Part shown: positions 6,482 through 12,359 of the stretch, one piece after another
How the letters are laid out: each line of letters starts with the position of its first letter
Numbering within the stretch: position 1 is the stretch's first letter
Assembly (NCBI GenBank): GCA_036939355.1
Contig: JALLAP010000500.1
Coordinates: 1-12,359 of the forward strand
Reading direction: 5' to 3'
From: Thalassiosira profunda
Lineage: Eukaryota; Bacillariophyta; Thalassiosirophyceae; Thalassiosirales; Thalassiosiraceae
DNA length: 12,359 bases
Made by a program: the position numbers and the translations under genes
Notes under the pieces: model-generated
The model's database searches: none
Told to the model about the DNA's origin: nothing
What the model saw: only the letters and a program-made list of their open reading frames with translations

Positions 6482-8471
6482 ATGATCGACTACTTCAAGG
6501 GCGTCTACGGCCTCAACCTCCTCGCGCGCGTCCACGGCTCGGCCCTCTACAAGGGCTCGCTCGTCGGACTCCTCTCCGTATTGGTCTACCTCCTCATCGA
6601 CCTGCGTTGGAACAAGGACGACGATTTGGACCATCCGTACGGGGTGGGCGTGCTGGTGTCCAGCGTCAGCTTCCTGATTATCTTCAGGGCGAATTACGGC
6701 TATCAAAGATATTGGGAGGCGTGCGTGAGTTGACGACATTTGCTGCAATTTACTGTTGTGCATATCTTGTGCACATCTTTGCATATCTTGTGCACATCTT
6801 TGCACGACCACCCCACCACTAATTCATCCGTTATTTTGTCTGCAGGGAGCCCTCCACCACTTCATGAGCAAATGGATGGACGCAACCATGCACGCGGCCG
6901 TCTTCCACCTGCAGAGCAAACACTACGACGGATCCCGCCCGCCCAGCTTTTTCGACCACGACGACCTCAACAAACTCAACCTGACCCGCAGCCGCGTCCG
7001 GCAGGACGACAAGCACGAATCTTTTCGGGGATCGCATAGATTGAAGTCCGTGTACGATTGCGAGAAGGAATACGACGAGAGCAATACATTTGTCAGGCCG
7101 GACACGCCGATGGGGGACGACGCCAGCGTGGCCAGCGGGAGGTCGGGGAGCTTGCGATCCAGCGCCAACCTCGGAGATGTATTATTGCAACGATTGGGCA
7201 CGCCTCTCCGGAACACGACTCCCCTCCCCAGCGGCGTGTTGGATGGGCACTGGGACGTCGTGGCCCCGACTCCAGACCGGGCGTCGTCGTCGATGATCGA
7301 GCGGACGGAACTGTACACAAAACAATTCCCAAGTTCGCGGTGTCCCAATCAGAACTTTGCGGTGAGGCCAGCCGGACGCACGCCTCCGCTGTTCTTGCAG
7401 GAATTGGCGCATCTGTCGTCGCTGGCGTGCGCCGTGGCATTGTCAACGTTACGGAACGACATCGAATCCAGCGAATCGCCGTTGGACATGTATCACCCGG
7501 GATCGGCGTGGCCGGCATCAGACCCGGACCAATTGCCCAAGCACGTCAGGCGGGAATTCCAACGCCGCTACCACGGCCTCACCATCATTCAGCACTGGCT
7601 GGGCCTCGATAGAATGCCCAACCTGAGATCGAAATACAACGCCGCCCGACCGCTGCTCGTATTGGGGGGCGTCTCGGCGGGGGAGATACAATTCTTGCAA
7701 AAGGCACGGGGTCCCCACGCGAAGGCGCAGCTGGCGCTGGACTGGTTGCAGGCATTCATTATACGGGAGCACGTGGAGGGGAGCATGGGCGAGGTGCACT
7801 CGGCGCTCGTCAGTCGACTCACGCAATTTTTGTCAGATGGGATGCTGGGGTACAATCACGCCCGTCAAATCATGTTTATCCCATTTCCCTTCCCGCACGC
7901 GCAATTGAGCGCCTTCTTCACGATGACGATGGTCGTAGCGATACCATTTTTGATGGACCAGTACACCAACATCCTTTGGATCGGGAGCATCATTACTTTC
8001 TTGACCGTGACGTGTCTCGTGGGGCTGCATGAGGTGGCACGTGAAATGGAGAATCCGTTCCGGAATGTCCCCAACGAAATTCCCCTCTGCACTTTGCAGG
8101 CCATGTATAACGAGGCTTTGGTGACGATGTTTGCGGGGCACAATCCGGACTCGTTTTGGGATGCAGAGCTGTATCAGGGGGCGTTGCAGGCAATGGCCAT
8201 GGGGAGGATCTATCACTTGGACGATTCTGCAAAAGGCTTTGCAAACAAAGAAGGAGTGATGGAAATGCAGTCGGTCCAGGTGACGCAAAACGATACTGCG
8301 TGGAAGAGCCCCTCCTTGTCACCAAAGAGAAAGAGCGTTACGTTCAACGCCGAGGTGATGAGCAACGACGAAGTTGCCAGGGAACTCCGTTGCTTGTTGG
8401 CAAAGCAGGCGTCGGAAATAGAAGAGCTGGAGAGGTCGCTGGACGAGGAGGAGAGCGTCCAAACGCAATAG
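6482..8471 (+). CDS. Bestrophin-family (RFP-TM) anion channel, two exons
   Basis: Predicted 622 aa; exon 1 is 6482..6724 and exon 2 is 6846..8471. Bestrophins are pentameric chloride/bicarbonate channels; in algae some serve the CO2-concentrating mechanism. Family signatures: ARVHGSALYKG before TM1 (about 22-39), TM2 (about 52-68) followed by FRANYGYQRYWEAC (68-81), IPFPFPHAQL (426-435) opening TM3 (about 434-450), TM4 (about 457-474), and MENPFRNVPNEIPL (482-495), the usual NPF segment. Residues about 108-262 are a long hydrophilic, Ser/Asp/Arg-rich insertion between the first and second membrane pairs. The C-terminal tail has a short acidic heptad stretch (about 588-617). The first TM starts near residue 22 with no leader before it, so there is no obvious plastid transit peptide. 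This argues for the plasma membrane or another endomembrane unless an upstream exon was missed. Confidence 0.88.
6725..6845 (+). other. Intron of the bestrophin gene (121 nt, phase 0) with tandem repeat
   Basis: Donor GTGAGT at 6725 and acceptor TGTCTGCAG ending at 6845. Splicing joins RYWEAC to GALHHFMSKW; unspliced, a TGA follows at 6731. It contains two exact tandem copies of a 21-nt unit (6760-6780 and 6781-6801). Confidence 0.88.
6760..6801 (+). repeat. Two tandem 21-nt repeats inside the bestrophin intron
   Basis: The unit begins GCATATCTTGTGCAC and ends with CATCTTT. Two exact copies are followed by GCA of a third. The core CATCTTGTGCACA-like sequence also occurs in the intron of cingulin-like gene A. 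Confidence 0.8.
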
Positions 8472-8929
8472 GAATAGAGCATCCATATCTTGCCAGTACA
8501 TACAATACCCATCCTTGCCCAGCCGATGGCGTCTCCAGCGTCTGGTCAAATATGTCGTTATCTTTTTTATGATTTTTCTCGTCTAGCGCTGCCCGGTTGG
8601 CGAGAATGAGCAAATAGCAACAGCTCATCCCTCTCTCTCCAGCCGACGCTCGTCGTCGCTTAGCAGCACTTATATCTTTTAAGTGTTTCTGGGTTTTTTC
8701 GTTGGGAGGCGGTGGGCCCACGGCTCCGCGCTCTCTCCAAGAGCCAGGGACCCATCGATCGGTTCGTTCTTTACAGAAGAGGCAGGGCAGGGCAGGCGGA
8801 GGCCCGAGGTGGGACGGACGCCCTCGCCATTCTCACAAAATTTGGCGAGGCGCTATCCCCCAACACACAAACACACACAGACGAAGATCCAAAGGCAAAA
8901 TCACCGCCTGCCCGCTGCAGCGCGCAGTA
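8472..8929. other. Convergent 3' intergenic region between bestrophin and Asp-rich protein genes
   Basis: No gene is supported. It contains a short CA-rich simple repeat (about 8862-8880) and otherwise unremarkable sequence; it must hold both transcript ends. Confidence 0.5.
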
Positions 8930-9634
8930 CTAGGGCAGGTCGATGGAGACGGCCCGCGCCTTCCTCCGCTGCGCCTTGTTCTCCGCGACCTCCTCCCGGT
9001 AGGCCGCGAACGCCTCCTGCGCGATGGCCGCCTGCGGATTCGCCGCCTTCTTCTTGGCCGCCGCCGCTCCCTTCTTCGCGCCCCCGCTCGTCGCCGCCGG
9101 GGCCTCCGAAACAGCCGTCGACGACGACTCCGCCGAGGACGACATCACCGCCACCGAGGCCTCCTTCTGGGCCGCGAGCGCCTCCGCGGCCGCCCGGGCC
9201 GCCGCCGCCTTCTTCATCACCTTCAGCTTCTTGCGGAGCTTTTTGTTCGAGAGGCGCCGGCCGTTCTTGGCCTTGCCGCTGGCCGCCTTGCTGGTGGCCT
9301 TGCCCGCGGCCGCCGTCGCGGGCCGCGCCTCGTCCACCTCCATGGCCTCCGGATCGGCGGCGTCGACGTCCATCGTCGCCGTCTCCTCGACCAGGTTCAG
9401 CGTCACGTTGGTCGCCACGGAGGTGGCGCACGACAGCGACGGGGAGAGGTCGCACCGGTCGTAGCTCTCGTCGTCCCACTCGTCGTCGTCGTCGTCGTCG
9501 AGGAGGAGGTCCTCCTCGTTGATGCCCTGCAGTTCGCCGTCGACGAAGACATATTCGCTCTCGTCCTCGAAGACGACGTTCAGGCCCGCGGGGCCGAGAA
9601 CGCTGGATGATTCCGAAACATGGTTCTGGTTCAT
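8930..9634 (-). CDS. Low-complexity Asp-rich then Lys/Ala-rich protein, probably nuclear
   Basis: Single-exon frame of 234 aa from the ATG at 9634; I recognise no family. Residues 1-45 are acidic and mixed, and 46-57 are an Asp run (DDDDDDEWDDE) encoded by GTC/GAC triplets. The second half is Ala/Lys/Ser-rich with a strong basic cluster at 121-142 (KNGRRLSNKKLRKKLKVMKK) that looks like a nuclear or nucleolar signal. The C-terminus has a short helical stretch (EAFAAYREEVAENKAQRRKA). There is no signal peptide or membrane segment. Composition suggests a nuclear, RNA- or histone-associated protein. That is inference; the evidence for the gene is the long frame, an ordinary ATG, and order that is not mirrored on the other strand. 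Confidence 0.6.
   Translation of the reverse strand: MNQNHVSESSSVLGPAGLNVVFEDESEYVFVDGELQGINEEDLLLDDDDDDEWDDESYDRCDLSPSLSCATSVATNVTLNLVEETATMDVDAADPEAMEVDEARPATAAAGKATSKAASGKAKNGRRLSNKKLRKKLKVMKKAAAARAAAEALAAQKEASVAVMSSSAESSSTAVSEAPAATSGGAKKGAAAAKKKAANPQAAIAQEAFAAYREEVAENKAQRRKARAVSIDLP
9481..9500. repeat. (GTC)n triplet run in the Asp-rich protein gene
   Basis: Tandem triplets encode the Asp run near residue 50 of the minus-strand protein. This is the same repeat type as in both cingulin-like genes. Confidence 0.85.
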
Positions 9635-10012
9635 GCTAGTGTCGAGGAGGGTAAAGGGAGAGGGTGGATGTCGTTCGTCGAGGGGGCGGCCCGGGCTATT
9701 GGTTCTTCGTCATTAAAAGTAAGCAGGGCAAGAGATTGCAAATGGCGGTGGGCTCGGCTTGATCGTTCGCTTCGTCTTCGTCGTCGGGCGCGCGTTGGGT
9801 GGAGATTTGTTCGTTGCAGGGGCGGGGCTGTTGAAATTTTATGAGGGAGGGCCGTTGGTTTGCCACCTGGCGATCAGAATCTTCCTCTTTGTTGCCGTTG
9901 GTGCCCACGCGTTGCTTCTTCCTTGAAGAGTTCCGTTGCTCGTCGTTGCTTGGGAGGAAGCAGAGATTCTGAAGCGGGAATGAACTTCGGGGTCTGCAAT
10001 TTTACTCGTGTT

Positions 10013-10062
10013 GGTAAATATTTTTACGTATCTTATGAGTAATATCTTACTAAATATTTACC
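10013..10062. repeat. AT-rich inverted repeat, 11-bp perfect arms
   Basis: GGTAAATATTT at 10013-10023 and its exact reverse complement at 10052-10062, with a 28-nt loop that contains TATCTTA twice. It could form a cruciform or hairpin, be a tiny decayed transposable element, or bind a regulator. No target-site duplication is evident to me. Confidence 0.7.
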
Positions 10063-10139
10063 CCAAAGATTTTCCTCCCGAATTTCTTCTTGCAACGTGG
10101 CGAGCGATGCGTTGATTTTTTGGCGCGGTCCATTCCATT

Positions 10140-10162
10140 CTACATATGTAGGAATTCAGTAC
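10140..10162 (+). promoter_or_regulatory. Upstream motif copy 3 (CTACATATGTAGGAATTCAG)
   Basis: Reads CTACATATGTAGGAATTCAG then TAC, 265-287 nt upstream of the cingulin-like gene B ATG, in gene orientation. TACATATGTA is a perfect palindrome. Confidence 0.4.
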
Positions 10163-10178
10163 AGATGCGTTTTAAATA

Positions 10179-10205
10179 ATCGCTAATCTAACCCGAGTTA
10201 GCGAT
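10179..10205. repeat. 8-bp inverted repeat ATCGCTAA...TTAGCGAT
   Basis: Perfect arms at 10179-10186 and 10198-10205 around an 11-nt loop, about 220 nt upstream of cingulin-like gene B. It is a possible dimer binding site. Confidence 0.6.
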
Positions 10206-10426
10206 CCAGGTGCGCCCTCTCGCGAGGATGCCACAACTGCCACGAAGCCATGATGCCCGTTGTGTGCTATCGTAAACCCGGCGCCCCAATCAAAATGTGC
10301 AATGTCAGGCAACGCGCACCTTCCTCTCTGCCTCAAACCCCGGCTACTAACCGCACTTGATATCGCGGCATTGATCCACTGGAGCCGCCCATCAAGAAGC
10401 AGGGGCGGGCACGATACGCTCAAGAG

Positions 10427-11732
10427 ATGAAGGCACCAATGATGAGGAGCCTGCTCCTCCTTTCGCTCGTCGCGGCATCCGCCGTGGCGGCGAATGTCCC
10501 GGTCGGCACGGAGCTCGCAGCAGAGGAGGCGGCGGCGCTGCAGGGGCTGGAGCTTCACGAGGCGGAGCGAGACCTGCGGCGGAAGAGAGGCAGCGACGGC
10601 AACGAGGCCGACAACGAGGCCGACAACGAGGCCGACAGCGACGGCGACAGCGGCAAGAAGCGCATGAAGGGCCAAAACAGGGTGAAGAAAGAGCGGAAGA
10701 AGAAGAAGGAGAAAGTCAAGAAGGCGCGCGGGGGAGGCAAACGCAAGAAGATGCGGGGCGGCGACGAGGAGGAGGCCGCTGCCGAAAAGTCCGCGCCCAA
10801 GGGCCGGTTCCAACGGAACAAGGGGCGCGGGCAGGACGACGCGGCCGATCCGACCAACGAAATCACGGAGGGAATGCAGAAGGAGGTGTCCAAGCTGAAC
10901 GACGGCATCCTGGAGGGGATGGTGGCGCAGTACGGGCGGAAGCCGAACCGCAAGCCCCACCGCAAGCCAAGCCGCTCGCGCAAGCCGAGCCGCTCAAAGA
11001 AGCCGAACAAGAAGCCGAACAAGAAGCCTAGCCGATCGAGCAGCCGCTCGACGCACTATCCGACTCTTTTTCGTGAGTGTTGCCTCGTCTCGTTTCGTTG
11101 CATCTCTGCCTTTGCAAAAGCGCAGGCGCTCAGTCACGTGTCCATCATTCTCTCTGCAGCGACCATTTCACCGACGCTGACCCCCACCCTGTCCCGTGAG
11201 TGTTGCCTCGTCTCGTTTCGTTGCATCTCTGCCGTTGCAAGATCGCTCACGTCACGTGTCCATTCTCTCTTGCACAGCCACCCTCATGCCGACGTTGTAG
11301 TGAGTGTCTCCCTGCCTTTGCAATGGCGACTGCATCAGCATGACCTGATCATATCACGTGCACACATCTCTTGGTATTTTGCCTCGCGTCTAATGCACGT
11401 TTTCTCTCCGTTCCTACAGTCCGACCATGTCACCGACGTGGACCGACGACGGCTGGGGCGGCGGATGGAAACCTTCTTCTCCCTCGCGGAGCAAACCCAG
11501 CTGGGGAAAACCGAGCTGGAGTTCTCCCTCGCGGAGCAAGTGGCAGCCATCGTGGAGCAAAGACGACGACGACGACGACGACTGGTGGGGCGGCGGGAAG
11601 TGGGACGACGACGACGACGATTGGTGGGGCGGGGGCAAGTCCGGCAAGGCCAGCGGCGGGAGCTCCAAGTCCGGAAAGGCCGACGGAGGATGGGGCGGCG
11701 GGAAGTGGGGCCGGGGCGGGCGATGGGGATGA
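10427..11732 (+). CDS. Cingulin-like biosilica-associated protein B (Lys-rich then Trp-rich), four exons
   Basis: Predicted secreted protein of 338 aa; exons 10427..11072, 11160..11195, 11278..11299 and 11420..11732. MKAPMMRSLLLLSLVAASAVAA is a signal peptide; the second ATG, at 10439 or 10442, could also start it. RDL at 48-50 followed by RRKR fits RxL-type processing. Next are an Asn-Glu-Ala-Asp repeat (about 59-70), a very basic Lys/Arg/Gly stretch (77-135), and KP/KPS repeats from YGRKP (169-173). The three splices keep an unbroken series of PTxx units (YPTLF, PTIS, PTLT, PTLS, PTLM, PTLY, PTMS) up to PTWTDDGWGGGWKPS. The Trp domain has SPSRSKPSW units and two tandem Asp-run/WWGGGK units (283-296 and 297-308), ending GRGGRWG. 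It lacks the second PT linker and Cys tail of paralog A. The unspliced frame stays open but destroys the PT repeat, so I reject it. A frustule role is inferred. Confidence 0.85.
10609..10644 (+). repeat. 12-nt tandem repeat encoding Asn-Glu-Ala-Asp
   Basis: About three copies of a GACAACGAGGCC-like unit in frame near the N-terminus of cingulin-like protein B. Such a unit is prone to slippage. Confidence 0.75.
11073..11159 (+). other. Intron 1 of cingulin-like gene B (87 nt, phase 1), near-duplicate of intron 2
   Basis: Donor GTGAGT, acceptor CTGCAG. Its first 38 nt are identical to intron 2, and CACGTGTCCAT is also shared near the 3' end. Splicing makes C|CG, a Pro that fits the PT repeat. 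Confidence 0.85.
11196..11277 (+). other. Intron 2 of cingulin-like gene B (82 nt, phase 1), near-duplicate of intron 1
   Basis: Donor GTGAGT, acceptor GCACAG. It preserves the PTxx repeat through a C|CC proline codon. Near identity to intron 1 implies a recent intron-plus-exon duplication. Confidence 0.85.
11278..11299 (+). other. 22-nt microexon of cingulin-like gene B
   Basis: Encodes TLMPTL plus part of the flanking Pro and Tyr codons. It follows the 36-nt exon 11160-11195 (TISPTLTPTLS). Its borders are fixed by AG/GT sites and by continuity of the PT repeat. Confidence 0.8.
11300..11419 (+). other. Intron 3 of cingulin-like gene B (120 nt, phase 2)
   Basis: Donor GTGAGT, acceptor CCTACAG. 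Same phase and place (just before PTxSPTWTDD) as the only intron of gene A, so the two introns are likely homologous. It also contains CACGTG, as introns 1 and 2 do. Confidence 0.85.
11562..11621 (+). repeat. Tandem Asp-run/WWGGGK coding repeat
   Basis: Two successive units of GAC triplets followed by codons for WWGGGK, in frame in the Trp-rich domain of cingulin-like protein B. It is an internal duplication. Confidence 0.8.
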
Positions 11733-11737
11733 GTGTG

Positions 11738-11775
11738 GTGTGGCACGAGATGCGATGTGTGGCACGAAAAGCGAT
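11738..11775 (+). repeat. 19-nt tandem repeat, two copies
   Basis: Copies at 11738-11756 and 11757-11775 differ at two positions and begin GTGTGGCACGA. They lie just past the stop of cingulin-like gene B, in its 3' flank. Confidence 0.8.
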
Positions 11776-11786
11776 GTGGTGGGCGG

Positions 11787-12359
11787 ATGGAGTCCGTTTG
11801 CCGGGGTATATGTTGCATATGGGCGGGAATTTTGAGAGGTGGACGGCATAGAATCTATTGCAGTGAAGTGCATAAGTTCCTTTGTTGTAAGAGTACCTTT
11901 GCGCGAGTGGTCGTTGGCGCTTACGTTGAAGAGTTACGGTTCTTGCGCGGGGATCCCCACTGCATTGAAGGGCACAAAGCCGAATGGGAATGGATTGATG
12001 GCATTTGTGCTCTCTCGGCCAGCAGCCCTTTTGATCAGCTTTGGATCACATTCGCTCCTCATCTAAACTCGAATCCAGCGGTGCGACCCTCCTCTGACCT
12101 TTTTGCAATACCGCTGACATTGAAAGAGACATACCCAACAGGAATTCACCTCAATTTTGTTAAGTATGAAAAGGAATGTGGTCACGAGTTGACAGGTCAT
12201 TCATGTGCCTGCTGTCTCATGTGCCCCTCAGCTTTTTACATTTTTGCGAAGCCGATTCCTCGTTCCTCGCTCCACAACCTGTCCACAACCACAGCCGTTG
12301 CTGCCAGGCCTCGATATTCACTTGATTTTCGAGAATATTTTTCAAATGAATGTTTTTCA
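11787..12359 (+). CDS. Possible partial open frame at the right edge (unidentified)
   Basis: From an ATG at 11787 this frame has 191 codons without a stop to the window end, in DNA of moderate GC content where such length is unlikely by chance. Its middle reads like protein (VVVGAYVEELRFLRGD, AEWEWIDGICALSA, ETYPTGIHLNFVKYEKECGH) and has a Cys cluster (HSCACCLMC). I recognise no family. Against it: the first 40 residues derive partly from repeat-like sequence, the ATG is only 55 nt past the cingulin-like stop, and the true start or splice sites are unclear. Otherwise this stretch would be plain intergenic DNA. Confidence 0.3.
   Translation, partial: MESVCRGICCIWAGILRGGRHRIYCSEVHKFLCCKSTFARVVVGAYVEELRFLRGDPHCIEGHKAEWEWIDGICALSASSPFDQLWITFAPHLNSNPAVRPSSDLFAIPLTLKETYPTGIHLNFVKYEKECGHELTGHSCACCLMCPSAFYIFAKPIPRSSLHNLSTTTAVAARPRYSLDFREYFSNECFS

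Larger units (their letters stand above)
9635..10426. promoter_or_regulatory. Divergent intergenic region between Asp-rich protein gene (-) and cingulin-like gene B (+)
   Basis: A 792-nt region without a supported gene. It holds a long AT-rich inverted repeat (10013-10062), an upstream motif copy (10140-10162), an 8-bp inverted repeat (10179-10205), and a CCCAATC CCAAT-type site near 10286. Together these make it the most structured non-coding stretch in the window. Confidence 0.5.

Noticed and set aside
6155..6811. Minus-strand 218-aa frame over the start of the bestrophin gene
   Set aside because: It overlaps the first bestrophin exon and its intron repeat; no recognisable protein features.
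8683..9610. Plus-strand Pro/Arg-rich frames of 279 and 302 aa
   Set aside because: Low-complexity shadows of the GC-rich minus-strand gene at 8930-9634. Their start lies in non-coding flank.
10172..10960. Minus-strand 262-aa Leu-rich frame
   Set aside because: Antisense of the Lys-rich exon of cingulin-like gene B; the Leu-rich text is the mirror of Lys/Glu codons.
10427..11851. Unspliced 474-aa reading of gene B
   Set aside because: It reads through three GTGAGT...AG introns and loses both the PTxx register and the Trp-rich domain, which are restored exactly by splicing.
1..12359. tRNA, rRNA, CRISPR, prophage or complete transposon
   Set aside because: No tRNA-like cloverleaf, array of spaced repeats, integrase, transposase or reverse-transcriptase motif was seen on either strand by eye.

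Overview
This window is nuclear DNA of a eukaryotic microalga, most likely a centric diatom of the Thalassiosira type. Four things point there: genes broken by short GT-AG introns of 81-121 nt; secretory proteins with Pro-Thr repeats (PTxxPT) typical of stramenopile cell-surface proteins; two genes built like the cingulins of Thalassiosira pseudonana (signal peptide, RxL site, Lys-rich domain, then a Trp-rich domain); and a diatom-like bestrophin channel. I see no rRNA, tRNA, CRISPR array or intact transposon. The species is my inference; no marker gene is present.

Layout, left to right. 1-489 (-): 5' part of a coiled-coil protein, one intron, running off the left edge. 810-1361 (-): small membrane protein with a probable 81-nt intron. 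1728-3434 (-): cingulin-like protein A, 532 aa, one intron. 4220-5878 (+): intronless protein with BRCT and tandem SUMO-like domains, followed by a remnant of a third SUMO-like unit. 6482-8471 (+): bestrophin-family channel, 622 aa, one intron. 8930-9634 (-): Asp-rich/Lys-Ala-rich protein, probably nuclear. 10427-11732 (+): cingulin-like protein B, 338 aa, three introns enclosing two microexons. 11787-12359 (+): an open frame running off the right edge, weakly supported.

The main biological signal is the inverted pair of cingulin-like paralogs about 7 kb apart. Both have a signal peptide, RxL processing motifs, a strongly basic KPS/KP domain starting at a conserved YGRKP, a PTxx linker interrupted by introns, and a block opening with TDDGWGGGWKPS and continuing into Trp/Lys/Ser/Pro repeats with Asp runs. 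In known cingulins this composition goes with silica-forming protein microrings of girdle bands. Copy A also has a second PT linker and a six-cysteine tail. Copy B lacks both, but its PT linker has grown by duplication of intron-exon units: its first two introns are nearly the same sequence.

The genes between the pair have no visible shared pathway; this is an ordinary mosaic of genes on both strands. A short motif (CTACATA-yGTAGGA-like) lies 212-287 nt upstream of three genes, including both cingulin-like genes, always in the gene's own orientation. It is a candidate shared promoter element or a dispersed repeat.
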